Below, one piece after another: positions 1-8,633 of a DNA stretch of 27,944 bases (its first letter is position 1; each line of letters starts with the position of its first letter). Below the pieces are notes generated by a model. That model saw only the letters and a list, made by a program, of their open reading frames with translations. It was not told the origin of the DNA and searched no databases. Source of the DNA: Candidatus Hodarchaeota archaeon (GTDB taxonomy: Archaea; Asgardarchaeota; Heimdallarchaeia; Hodarchaeales; YT1-039); the NCBI GenBank assembly GCA_016840025.1, contig JAEOTF010000046.1, forward strand, positions 1 through 27,944, in the 5' to 3' direction. The translations under genes and the position numbers were made by a program.

Positions 1-22
1 AGAATATTGGAATTTCCATAAA

Positions 23-652
23 ATGACTAAATCTCAATATGAACGAGGATCAAATAAACGATCAAAAGCAGATCACTCCGATTTCGTTAGATTATTAACT
101 AGTGCTCCTGAAAACAAATGTGATCTAATAGACGGTCAATATTTCCATCATTCCCCTGCATCTCTCAAACATAATCAATTAAGAAGATTCCTTGAAATTA
201 TTCTTTCCCTTTACGTTGAGGAGAAAGAACTAGGGATTGTATTTAGTGAGAATTTTCCTGTAAAGTTGGATGAACGTAACTGGCGGGAGCCAGATATTGT
301 GTTTGTTTCACAAGATCGATATGATTATCTCGATAAAACGATCTATCGTGGTACTCCGAATTTTATTATAGAAATAATGTCCGAAGATTCCCGCTATCGA
401 GATGAAGTACGTAAACGTGCTGAATATGAGAAATTAGGTGTTGAAGAATATTGGATAATAGATCCTGAGTCTTTAGAAGGGTCGACTTTTCTTCGCCTAT
501 CCCAGCAAAGGTACGAATCATTTAACCCCATACAAGGAAAAATCCATTCAAAAACTGTTCCAGGATTCTGGATCTTAATCGAGTGGCTTTGGGAACAAGA
601 GAAGTTGCCTAATGTGTTTACTGTTTGCCGAAAATTAGGCATATTGAAATAA
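23..652 (+). CDS. Uma2 family (DUF820) putative endonuclease
   Basis: A 209-residue protein resembling the Uma2/DUF820 family of PD-(D/E)XK-fold nucleases, which are abundant in cyanobacteria and also occur in some archaea. The family core is visible: REPDIVFV near residue 88, then IIEIMSEDSRYRDEV near 115-129, and the closing block YEKLGVEEYWIIDPE near 134-148. The Asp of EPD and the Glu of EIM are the expected acidic metal ligands. The first 30 residues are charged and probably disordered. Length is usual for the family. No partner gene (methylase, antitoxin) is visible, but the gene lies at the window edge, so its upstream neighbour is unseen. The biological role of Uma2 proteins is poorly established; nuclease activity here is inferred from the fold family only. 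Confidence 0.82.
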   Translation: MTKSQYERGSNKRSKADHSDFVRLLTSAPENKCDLIDGQYFHHSPASLKHNQLRRFLEIILSLYVEEKELGIVFSENFPVKLDERNWREPDIVFVSQDRYDYLDKTIYRGTPNFIIEIMSEDSRYRDEVRKRAEYEKLGVEEYWIIDPESLEGSTFLRLSQQRYESFNPIQGKIHSKTVPGFWILIEWLWEQEKLPNVFTVCRKLGILK

Positions 653-750
653 TGTCCAAATCGGTAAAACTCAGGATACATACGCTTTAATTTCTGAAGA
701 TTAGTCATTGATTATTCTTTGACCAAATTTAGATTGTTCTCTTCTAAATA

Positions 751-767
751 AATAGAAAAAAGAAGAA
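751..767 (-). terminator. T-rich terminator-like tract after the secreted CBM-like gene
   Basis: Read on the minus strand, this tract is TTCTTCTTTTTTCTATT and begins 13 bases after the stop codon at 780. Archaeal termination commonly uses oligo-T tracts. It also lies between convergent genes. Confidence 0.3.
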
Positions 768-779
768 TAAGAGTAAAGA

Positions 780-1421
780 CTAGCAAATCCGCTTTTTGAT
801 GATGATTCCCAGTTCTAGAAGAAGAGAAACACCAAAAAAGAATGGAATTGCTAAATTTGGTAGTTCAGCGAAAGTGCCTTGATAGTATTCAGATGCGTCA
901 GCATATATAACCCCAGTCCCTGTTGAAGTATCATTTACGACTACAATAGAAATAAATGGACTATCGCCTGATATATCAATCAATAGTTCAACATGAAGTA
1001 GTTGCCAACCACTATCGGTGGAATTATTACTACGTTCGACTACACTATCATCACTTATGCTGACATATGCATGTACGTTTGGATCATCATCATAGATCCA
1101 GCATTGAAAAGTATAAGTCATATCAGTAGTGCTCGAAGGACCTTGTTGTAAGCTGCATTGATTATCATCTGTACAATTATAGTTAAACCTTACACTATAA
1201 GTTCCATTTCTAACAAATGTAGATTGTTCATATGAATGTGATCCGTCAAGGTAATCTGACCAATTAGCAAGCACAGAACCAGACCAATACTCGAAATCTC
1301 CATTATCAAAGACAGCGGGGGGTGGGGCAGCCTGTACAGAAATAACAGCAGGAAAAATAGTTATAGAAACAGTACAGACTAAGATTATTAATAACAATTG
1401 CTGAATAGGAATTTTTTTCAA
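780..1421 (-). CDS. secreted carbohydrate-binding-like protein with C-terminal membrane anchor
   Basis: A small exported protein. From the TTG start proposed here it begins MKKIPIQQ, followed by a hydrophobic signal segment and a cut-like VQA-APP. The mature part opens with FDNGDFEYWSG and continues with W, G and SVRF spacing typical of jelly-roll carbohydrate-binding modules (CBM4/9/22-like): NGDFE, W..W, then RNGTYSVRF. The last 30 residues (ELPNLAIPFFFGVSLLLE, then IIIKKR) form one membrane segment with a basic end, like archaeal CTERM anchors. Several N-x-S/T sequons fit an extracellular, glycosylated domain. Start choice: a GTG at 1430 lies inside the Shine-Dalgarno-like AGAGGTG, whereas TTG at 1421 sits six bases after it. 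The ligand is unknown; the carbohydrate-binding assignment is by pattern only. Confidence 0.7.
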   Translation of the reverse strand: MKKIPIQQLLLIILVCTVSITIFPAVISVQAAPPPAVFDNGDFEYWSGSVLANWSDYLDGSHSYEQSTFVRNGTYSVRFNYNCTDDNQCSLQQGPSSTTDMTYTFQCWIYDDDPNVHAYVSISDDSVVERSNNSTDSGWQLLHVELLIDISGDSPFISIVVVNDTSTGTGVIYADASEYYQGTFAELPNLAIPFFFGVSLLLELGIIIKKRIC

Positions 1422-1427
1422 AAAGAA

Positions 1428-1434
1428 CACCTCT
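1428..1434 (-). promoter_or_regulatory. ribosome-binding site AGAGGTG deciding a TTG start
   Basis: AGAGGTG on the minus strand, six bases before TTG at 1421. It matches the archaeal 16S 3' end (CACCTCC) and makes the overlapping in-frame GTG at 1430 an unlikely start. Confidence 0.55.
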
Positions 1435-1435
1435 C

Positions 1436-1785
1436 TAAATTAATAACAGTATTCAGTAAGTTTTTGTTGCTTATATCTATAGGTTTCGAAATAAGACCTA
1501 TTTATGCAAAATCTTAGAAATATTAAAGATTAGCAAAGAATTACTAAAAAATAAAAGAATAGAAAGGAATAGAACGAATATAAAAGTAGGATATCTATCA
1601 TCGAGAAGATTTCCTATCATTTTCTAAGTGGATAAATCAGAGAGAATAAGTATATTAGAATTTACTCAGTAGTTAATTTAGTTAACTCGGTTCTTTTAAT
1701 GTAAAACTATTTTTTTCTAATTTAGAATCCTTAGATATCAAGAATAACCTTAAGTAATTGAATTTAACTTTAATCGGTGTAGTGA
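1436..1785. other. AT-rich intergenic region between divergent genes
   Basis: About 350 bases of AT-rich DNA separating the minus-strand secreted protein from the plus-strand hydrolase. Promoters for both must lie here, but no single TATA element stands out from the AT-rich background. GGTG at 1776-1779 is the likely ribosome-binding site for the TTG start at 1786. I see no RNA gene or coding region. Confidence 0.5.
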
Positions 1786-3696
1786 TTGAGCAGTCTTATC
1801 ACAAATGCAGACTATTCTATAATTATTGAAGAGCTAACAGCTAATATTAAACGACTTATCGAAGAAAATAATATTTGTGGATTGTCTATCGCTTTAGTTG
1901 ACGATAAAGAAACCATCTGGGCGAAAGGTTTCGGTTATACTGATCATAGTAAAAAGGAATCTGTTACAGCTCATACATTATTCAGTTCTCAATCATTTGG
2001 CAAATGTTTAACTGCAACAGCTTTCCTTATTATGGTTAGTAAAGGTTTAATTGGTTTAGACGATCCCATTCGTGAATATTATCCTGATTTCACAGTTAAT
2101 ACTAAATTCGGTGACCTAGAGGAAGAAATAGCTAAAATTACTTTTAGGAGAATGCTGAGTCACTGGGCTGGTTTTACTCATGAGGCTCCTCTCGGTAATA
2201 ATTATAATGATACTCCCTGCTCGTTTGAAGAACATGTTAAGAGCATCAATGAAAGTTGGCTAAAAAGTCCTGTTGGTTCAGAGTTTTCCTATGCTAATCT
2301 TGGTTATGAATTAACTGGATATGTTATGGGATTAGTTATGAATAAAACCTATGAAGAAGTCATGGAAGAAGTGTTACTTAATCCTCTTCGCATGAATTCA
2401 GCTACTTATAATATTGAAGAAGCTTTTAAACAATCTTTTGCAAAAGGACATAGCGGAAAATTCGCTGTTCCTGTTATGCAAGTTCCTATGCTTCCTTCTG
2501 GAGGGATATATATTTCTGCAAATGATGTAGCTAAATTTATCTCATTTCATTTAAGGAATGGGGAAAATAATAATCTACAGCTCATTGAAACGGCTTTGTT
2601 TGAAGATATGTACACACCTCAATATTTTGAAGAAAAAGAATTTGGATACGGATTAGGAATTTATTCCTATCAAACTATCGGAAATGCAACAGCTTACGGA
2701 CACACTGGAGGAGGATATGGTTATCAAACCATGATACAGTGGATTCCTAAACATAATGTGGGTATTGTGCTGTTAACTAATGATATGAAACATAATATTA
2801 GAGATTCATTAACAAAGAAAGCACTTGAATTAATGATTGATGCGAAACTAAAACCAAAACCTGAACCAATAAAAGCAGAAATGTTACAACGTTTAGAAGG
2901 TACTTATAGTACTGATGAAAATACAGGACAGCAATTAGTTCGTATTTCCTATGAAGACGGAAAATTACTCTATTATGCAGGTGGTTCAGAAACAGAGCTC
3001 ATACCTCAAAGTCCTACTGAATTTTTATCAATTAGTGGTACAAAATATCGTTTTAAACTAAATGACGTTGATTTTCCATTATCTCTTTATGTAGATGATC
3101 CTATCTTTCCCTTCAAAGCAAAGTATAATGATGGTCCTAAAGATAACCCTGGTCCAAATGACCTAGCATGGCAAAAACAAACTGGGATTTATCAATTCCA
3201 AGAATATGGAAGAATTCAATATCTTGCGCTAAGTGTGACTAATGGTTATCTATATGTTACATTTGGTGACAATTTAAAGGTTAAGCATTACAAAGATAAC
3301 TTATTTTTCACAGCTGATGGAGAATTACTAATTCTTCATAATGATGAACTTAATTTCATGGGTATACCTGCCAAGAAAATTGATCTTGACATAGATCAAG
3401 TCATTAACGTTATTAAATCAGATAAAAATAATTTAGATGCCTACTATATTACTGCAATTACATTAGTACATATATTAATTGCAACTGATCGAATTAGTGA
3501 AGCCATAAGCTTCGCAGAAAGAGTAGTTGAAATTGATGAATCATTTAAAATCATTTACTCCAGAGTAGGTGATAAAATGTATACATTTGGAAAGTATAAA
3601 GAAGCACATCAATTATTTACAAAGTTAACTGAAATTGATACTCAGAATGAAAGAGATACAATAATGTTGAAAAAAATCAAAGAAAAACTAAAATAA
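1786..3696 (+). CDS. serine beta-lactamase-like hydrolase (class C/esterase type) with TPR-like C-terminus
   Basis: A penicillin-binding-protein-fold serine hydrolase (Pfam beta-lactamase family: class C enzymes, esterases, D-aminopeptidases). All three active-site motifs are present: SxxK as S70-F-G-K73, YxN as Y169-A-N171, and the KTG-equivalent H306-T-G308 in GHTGGGYG. The catalytic domain covers about residues 10-355. A beta-rich segment at about 360-530 resembles the accessory domain often found after this fold. Residues about 540-636 are helical, with A/L/Y spacing of two TPR-like repeats (ITLVHILIATDRISEAISFA, then YTFGKYKEAHQLFTKL). I see no signal peptide, so it is predicted cytosolic, unusual for a true beta-lactamase. 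The start is TTG at 1786, six bases after GGTG. The substrate cannot be told from sequence; a peptidase or esterase is more likely than an antibiotic-resistance enzyme. Confidence 0.85.
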   Translation: MSSLITNADYSIIIEELTANIKRLIEENNICGLSIALVDDKETIWAKGFGYTDHSKKESVTAHTLFSSQSFGKCLTATAFLIMVSKGLIGLDDPIREYYPDFTVNTKFGDLEEEIAKITFRRMLSHWAGFTHEAPLGNNYNDTPCSFEEHVKSINESWLKSPVGSEFSYANLGYELTGYVMGLVMNKTYEEVMEEVLLNPLRMNSATYNIEEAFKQSFAKGHSGKFAVPVMQVPMLPSGGIYISANDVAKFISFHLRNGENNNLQLIETALFEDMYTPQYFEEKEFGYGLGIYSYQTIGNATAYGHTGGGYGYQTMIQWIPKHNVGIVLLTNDMKHNIRDSLTKKALELMIDAKLKPKPEPIKAEMLQRLEGTYSTDENTGQQLVRISYEDGKLLYYAGGSETELIPQSPTEFLSISGTKYRFKLNDVDFPLSLYVDDPIFPFKAKYNDGPKDNPGPNDLAWQKQTGIYQFQEYGRIQYLALSVTNGYLYVTFGDNLKVKHYKDNLFFTADGELLILHNDELNFMGIPAKKIDLDIDQVINVIKSDKNNLDAYYITAITLVHILIATDRISEAISFAERVVEIDESFKIIYSRVGDKMYTFGKYKEAHQLFTKLTEIDTQNERDTIMLKKIKEKLK

Positions 3697-3745
3697 TCTT
3701 ATCCACTAATTAGTAACTAAAAAATAAAAGAGGAGAAGATAAGTT

Positions 3746-3778
3746 TCTAATAAAATGTTAGTTCAATTTTTTATTAGA
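3746..3778. terminator. perfect 10-bp inverted repeat between convergent genes
   Basis: TCTAATAAAA at 3746-3755 pairs exactly with TTTTATTAGA at 3769-3778 around a 13-base loop. The right arm covers the last codons of the synthetase gene, and the left arm lies 50 bases after the hydrolase stop. The position suggests a two-way terminator. In such AT-rich DNA the stem is weak. Confidence 0.4.
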
Positions 3779-6037
3779 TCTGAGATACTTATCTTGTGAA
3801 TAGAACGATAAGGAATCTCAGAAGTGGTTTTTCTCCACAAAGTTGCCCAGCAGAACTCACTAATGTATGGAAGAAACGGAGCAAACAGAAGTAAGTAAGT
3901 TCTATGGTAGTCTAATGCTTTTAATGCTAGTTCTTCACTCAATAAATGTTGACTTTTCGCTGTTTTCAGTGTCTCAATAAATGTGGAACAGAAGAATTTC
4001 CAAAACGAGCCTTCTAATAATTTTAGAGCATCTGTATAGTTATAGAAATCCATGTAGGTGTTATATTCACCTATTATCTGCTTTAGTTGTGTTTCCATTG
4101 CTGAAAAGGAAGAATTAAGCTCAGGATTCGGTTCTGCATTCTCATTGTCTTCACTCTTACCAGCTTCTAGCAGCATGAGGATGATCTTTGTAGCATTATA
4201 GATTTTAGTAATGAGTTTCCTACCTCTGTTCAAGGCTTTTTCATCCAAATGTTGGTCTTTACCGGGTCTAGCTTGGGCAGCCCAATATCGAAAAGTGTCT
4301 GCACCATATTGTTGACAAAGTTGAATAGGATCAATACCACCACCAGAAGATTTGGAAGCTTTGATCTTTCGTTTACCCTTTGTTTGGAATCCAAGACCCC
4401 AACCAGAAATCAGGATGTCCTTCCATGGAATTTCCCCTGATCCTGATGCTAATTCTTTGTAAATGGTATAAAAAGCCCAGGTACGAATGATCTCATGTGC
4501 TTGAGGACGAAGGTCGAATGTTAAGAATTTTTCGCGTTTATTCTTACCATTCTTGAAATAAATCTCACGTAGAATCCTAGGTGTAAGTGAGCTGGTCATC
4601 CATGTGTCAAATTTATCGGTTTCCGGTGTGATCTTTGTTGAACTACACCGAAGACATTGCTTTTTGAGAGTAGTTTGAGGATTAATAGGCAATTCATCTC
4701 TTCTAGGTATGATTAAATGTCCACAATCTTGGCAATACCACGCTGGGATAGGGATACCATAATGTCGTTGTCGAGAAATGATCCAATTCCATTTTAGGCC
4801 ATTAATCCAATGCTCTAACCGTTTATTCATGTGATTGGGATACCACTTGATCTTTCTGGACGCTTTTAAGAGCTCTTGTTTTAATGAAAGAATATCCAAT
4901 GCCCATTGCCATGACATAATGATCTCAATAGGCGTAGCACACCGTTCACATGTTGCTATTGTATGTCGAAGGGATTCAGATTTGATTAAATAGCCTTTAT
5001 CGTTTAAGAAGTCAATTATAGCCTTTCTAGCCTCAGGAATTGTTTTTCCTGCTAATAAACCAGCCCTGTCATTAAGTGTGCCATCTTTGTTAAGAATCTC
5101 TATCAGAGGTAAATTGTGTTCTCGATAGTAGAGGATATCTTCCTGATCACCAAATGTACATGCCATCATTAATCCAGAGCCAAATTCAATATCGATCTTA
5201 GGATCATTGAGCAAAAGCAATTCTTTGTCATTCCACGGGTTAAATATACTCATCTGTCTATCTAGATCATTGTATCTGCTGTCTTGGGGATTAGAAAAGA
5301 TTGCACTACAAGCCGGTAGGAATTCTGGTCGAGAAGTCGCAATTGTAAAGCTAATCATCTTACTTTCATTTGTTCTTGCTGGAAATTTGATATAGTGGAG
5401 CTGTGAGTCTTCTTCTCTTGGTGTGATGTCTGCTTGGGAAATGGCGGTTCTGCAACTCGTGCAATAGAGCTGTGGTTCATATGTTCGTCTTGTAAACCCT
5501 TTTTTATAGAGGTCTAAGAAATTTTTCTGGGTTATTTTGGCACACATGTCATCTATCGTTCGGTAAGAGAGTATGTGATTATAAGAGAAACCCAGAGATT
5601 CTAGCTGCTTGGTTTGAATCTCAATGCTTTCCATAGCTTCTTTCTTGCACAGCTTGATGAAATTATCGGTGTGTTGCCCTGGTAGAATTCCATACTTCTT
5701 TTCTGTGAACTTCTCCGTAGGAAGACCATTATCGTCATAGCAAAGAGGTAATAGCGTGTTATACCCTTTCAACCGTCGATATCTCGCAATAATATCGATA
5801 TGAGTATAACTCATCCCATGTCCATGATGTAAGGGCCCATTGGCATAAGGTGGTGGTGTGTCAATAAGAAATAATGGTTTTTTTCCTGTGCCACCACCCT
5901 CTTCTCGATAAAACGCGTAAATTTTCTCTTCTTTCCAAAAACGTCGAATTTTAGATTCATATTTTAAAAAATCAAATCTTTTATCTTTTAAGAAACTTTC
6001 TAGATCAGCTAACCTGATACCAACTCCGTATTTTCAT
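3763..6037 (-). CDS. valS: valyl-tRNA synthetase-like class I aminoacyl-tRNA synthetase, frame broken next to the start codon
   Basis: An archaeal-type ValRS that would charge tRNA-Val in the cytosol. The HIGH motif is GPLHHGHGM (about 5812-5838), followed by YDDNGLPTEKFTEKKYGI. The CP1 editing domain has ATSRPEFLPACSA and GSGLMMACTFGDQEDI, both typical of archaeal ValRS. Then come WNWIISRQRHYGIPIPAWYC, DTWMTSSLTP, and a KMSKS equivalent reading KASKS in KIKASKSSGG. Cys pairs CTSC, CERC, CQDC and CLRC suggest bound zinc. The helical anticodon-binding domain is present, but the chain (about 757 residues) is shorter than usual at the C-terminus. Problem: the open frame extends upstream of the first in-frame ATG (5814) through the HIGH motif to a TGA at 6034-6036, with no ATG, GTG or TTG. 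An ATG at 6037 preceded by GAGGTG is one base out of frame; removing one T from the run at 6031-6034 joins them. This could be a base-call error, a recent frameshift or recoding. A housekeeping copy may exist elsewhere. Confidence 0.8.
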
Positions 6038-6047
6038 ATGCTTCTAG

Positions 6048-6053
6048 CACCTC
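6048..6053 (-). promoter_or_regulatory. ribosome-binding site GAGGTG upstream of valS
   Basis: GAGGTG on the minus strand, ten bases before ATG 6037. It supports 6037 as the intended start even though the present frame is off by one base. The spacing is longer than the 4-6 bases seen at other genes here. Confidence 0.4.
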
Positions 6054-6685
6054 GCAAAATATTATCATCTAAAAGTGCATACTGGAAATATAGCCCTAAT
6101 TTGCTCTGTGCAAATCATCTTAATGATTGTTCTTTAACCTTTTCTCTAGGCAAAATATATTCTCTTATCGCTTTTCTTCAAGCAATATCAAGGGTTTAAA
6201 TGATTTAATATACTCAACAAGTTATCATACTATTAATATTTCTGATCTAAAAAATAAATAACAACTACAATCCTTAATAAGAATTCAAGGAACTTTATAC
6301 ATTAACATGGAGAAAAGGATCCTATGTAGGTATTTTTATTTCTTCAAACGTCCCTTTTTCCTCGAAAGGTTATATTACAATCATTATTTAAAGTTTTGAA
6401 GAGGAATGGGCTTCTTAAAAATGTGTTAAGTCGTTGTTAAATATGAAGGAGTAGATCTTGTATTTTCTAAATCGTTCTTTAATTCCGTGTTTAACTGTAT
6501 TAACAGTTTTCTACTTCTATGTTTAAGCAGTATTTCAATTCAAATATTAATAAATAATTCTGGTAAAATGTGTTTTACATTACAGCATAAAGTTCAATAG
6601 GAAGGTCATTTTTCTTCTGTAATAAGTCTATAATTCATTTATGACAACGAATTATAGGCAAGAATTGTAGTAGAGAGGTTGAAAA
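6054..6685. other. AT-rich divergent intergenic region
   Basis: About 630 bases between the divergent synthetase and solute-binding-protein genes. I find no tRNA-like cloverleaf, no coding stretch in either direction and no clear repeat. It should hold both promoters; a TATA-like element for the plus-strand gene is listed separately. It is long for this window, so an undetected small RNA or leader is possible. Confidence 0.45.
6627..6634 (+). promoter_or_regulatory. TATA-like element for the solute-binding protein gene
   Basis: TCTATAAT lies about 55 bases before ATG 6686. Archaeal transcription would start about 25-30 bases downstream, leaving a short leader containing the GAGAGG ribosome-binding site at 6673-6678. 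Confidence 0.35.
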
Positions 6686-8596
6686 ATGAAAAAGAACAGA
6701 ATGTCAAGGAATTTTGGTATTCTTTTTACAATTTTATGTATCTCCCTACTCCTAGCTCCTTGTATAACGACACGCGCAATGCCTGCGGATGTGAAATGGG
6801 TTCCCTCAAAAGATGAACTCAGTTTTGAGATCATTGTACTTAGCTGGGATACCTACAGCGTTGATGCTGGTTATGCTATAGAAGAAGCTTTGGAAGAAAT
6901 AGGGTTCGAGATAACCATCAATGAGATGGATGATGAGGTTATGTACCCCCTCGTCTACGAGAATGGGTACTACGATGTGTTTAATGGCACTATCGTTGAA
7001 GAATACCGGAAATATGAAATCTATGAAATGAGTAGTGGATTTACCCCTGCTCCAACTCGACTATTTTATGACTTCCATACGTCGTACGACTACGCCTGGG
7101 GTCAGAACCATGGCTGGGTCCATGATGATACCTTAGACGGATGGCTAGAACTCGCAATGAATTCATCAACTACAACTGAGATCAAGAATGCACTGTGGGA
7201 AACACAAGACATTATTGCGGATAATGTTTACAGTATTCCATTATTCCTCTCAGATGACTCCCACCTTGTGCATAAGGACTGGAATGGCTTCGTGAAGAAT
7301 CCTGGTGGGATTTTCACTGTGTGGAACATCTGGTCAATTTTGAACATGAGTGCCCCTGCGGACACCACGTTCAATATGGCCTATCCTTCAGATATGTCAC
7401 ATATTAGCCCATTCCTTGCGGTTGATGCACGATCGGGCTGGGTTCACAACTTGATTTGGGATCCTATGGTCAAATATGACGATGCAGGTGAGCCTGTCGG
7501 TTGGTTAGCCACAGAGTGGGTGAATTCAGCTGACGGAACTGTGACAAACTTTACAATCAGAGAAGGCGTCAAGTGGCATGATGGAGCAGACCTCACTCCC
7601 GATGATGTGAAATTCTCCCTTGATCTCTATAGTAGTGCTCAAGCCGCCGCAACCTATGGCTATATCGATGATATAGCTAGTGTCACTGTTGATGGACAAA
7701 TAGTCAGTGTTACACGCACAGAACCTAAAGCATGGACTTATCATGAAGTAGGCACTGCAAATATCTTACCCGAACATATTTGGACAGGTGCGAACGTGAG
7801 TTCTCCAGATTGGGATGATGTAACCGATCTTTCCATATTTGGTGTTGGATGTGGTCCGTTCGAGTATGTGAGCGGAGCTGAAGGCGGTCCATACACCTTT
7901 GATGCGTTCGCTGATTACTGGTACAATGGAAATGCTAGTATGCCGAACTTACAGGCAAATCCCCTTCCTGAAGGCACCTATCCCAAGACCGATCAGATAG
8001 TGATAACTGCTGTTTCTGGAGAAGCTAATCGTCTTGCTGCTATGCAAGCTGGTACACAGGATTCGGAACGGTATGAATGTTCAAATTCAGCTATTGAGTC
8101 TCTACCTGATAATCCGAATGTCAAATTAGTCAACACTCCTGGTTCTCGCTGGGATTATTACATTACCATCAATACAGCAGTGGAACCGCTCAATGATGTC
8201 AATGTCCGGCGCGCTATTGCTTATGCGCTAGATAAGGAAGCTGTCGCTTATGCTGCTCGTGGAAACTATGCAACAGTATCGACCTCAGCTCTTGCTGAAG
8301 CATTCTTCCCGTTCTGGCATAACCCAAATGTGGAACAATATGACTATAATATTGCTACAGCAAAATCGTTGTTAGATGCGGGTGGTTACATAGACATTGA
8401 TGGTGATGGAATCCGTGAAGTCACCGGTAAGCCCCTAACGACAACAACGACAACGACAACGACAACGACAATGACAACGACAGAAGAAACAACAGAACCA
8501 ACCTCCTCCGAAGGTGGAGACGGACCAGGTTTCGAGTTGTATGTAGTCTTTGTAGGCATGTTTGTAGCCATAATATGGACTAGAAAGAGAAAATAG
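6686..8596 (+). CDS. family 5 (oligopeptide/dipeptide) solute-binding protein, apparently circularly permuted, membrane-anchored
   Basis: Extracellular binding protein for the peptide ABC transporter encoded next. Residues 1-31 are a signal peptide. Residues 226-584 look like the usual N-terminal part of an SBP_bac_5 protein: TFNMAYPSDMSHISPFL, IREGVKWHDGADLTPDDVKF, DVNVRRAIAYALDKEAV, and AKSLLDAGGYIDIDGDGIRE ending in TGKPL. In a normal family member this is followed by the C-terminal lobe (FELLV, EQLKEIGI, DLFH, EAQEILAED, PYIPLY, GF). Here that lobe lies at the other end, residues 45-222: LSFEIIVLSW, EALEEIGFEITI, RLFYDFHTS, LWETQDIIADNVYSIPLFLS, GFVKNPGG. After TGKPL comes a Thr-rich linker (585-599 and beyond) and a PGF-CTERM-like anchor, GPGFELYVVFVGMFVAIIW plus RKRK. 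GC content looks higher than in neighbours, perhaps reflecting high expression. Family certain; permutation read from motif order. Confidence 0.92.
   Translation: MKKNRMSRNFGILFTILCISLLLAPCITTRAMPADVKWVPSKDELSFEIIVLSWDTYSVDAGYAIEEALEEIGFEITINEMDDEVMYPLVYENGYYDVFNGTIVEEYRKYEIYEMSSGFTPAPTRLFYDFHTSYDYAWGQNHGWVHDDTLDGWLELAMNSSTTTEIKNALWETQDIIADNVYSIPLFLSDDSHLVHKDWNGFVKNPGGIFTVWNIWSILNMSAPADTTFNMAYPSDMSHISPFLAVDARSGWVHNLIWDPMVKYDDAGEPVGWLATEWVNSADGTVTNFTIREGVKWHDGADLTPDDVKFSLDLYSSAQAAATYGYIDDIASVTVDGQIVSVTRTEPKAWTYHEVGTANILPEHIWTGANVSSPDWDDVTDLSIFGVGCGPFEYVSGAEGGPYTFDAFADYWYNGNASMPNLQANPLPEGTYPKTDQIVITAVSGEANRLAAMQAGTQDSERYECSNSAIESLPDNPNVKLVNTPGSRWDYYITINTAVEPLNDVNVRRAIAYALDKEAVAYAARGNYATVSTSALAEAFFPFWHNPNVEQYDYNIATAKSLLDAGGYIDIDGDGIREVTGKPLTTTTTTTTTTTMTTTEETTEPTSSEGGDGPGFELYVVFVGMFVAIIWTRKRK
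8438..8482 (+). repeat. ACGACA-type microsatellite encoding a poly-threonine linker
   Basis: Near-perfect ACGACA hexamers encode Thr585-Thr599 of the binding protein, broken by one Met codon. The repeat supplies a flexible, probably O-glycosylated stalk between the binding domain and the membrane anchor. Such a tract can change length by slippage in steps of two residues. Confidence 0.8.
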
Positions 8597-8605
8597 CTAT
8601 AAAAG

Positions 8606-8633
8606 TATTTCTTTCCCCTTCTTTCTTTTTTTT
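8606..8633 (+). terminator. pyrimidine/T-rich tract after the solute-binding protein gene
   Basis: Starts ten bases after the stop codon, with long T and CT runs (TTTCTTTCCCC, then TTCTTTCTTTTTTTT). It fits an archaeal oligo-T terminator, so the binding protein may be transcribed apart from dppBCDF. Confidence 0.4.

Noticed and set aside
394..708. Minus-strand open frame of 104 codons
   Set aside because: It lies opposite the Uma2 gene, which has clear family motifs; the antisense product resembles nothing and lacks a ribosome-binding site.
6652..6834. Short minus-strand frame over the start of the binding-protein gene
   Set aside because: It overlaps a clear signal peptide and TATA/ribosome-binding-site arrangement on the other strand.
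8386..8571. Minus-strand frame encoding poly-valine
   Set aside because: It is the antisense of the ACGACA poly-threonine tract of the binding protein.
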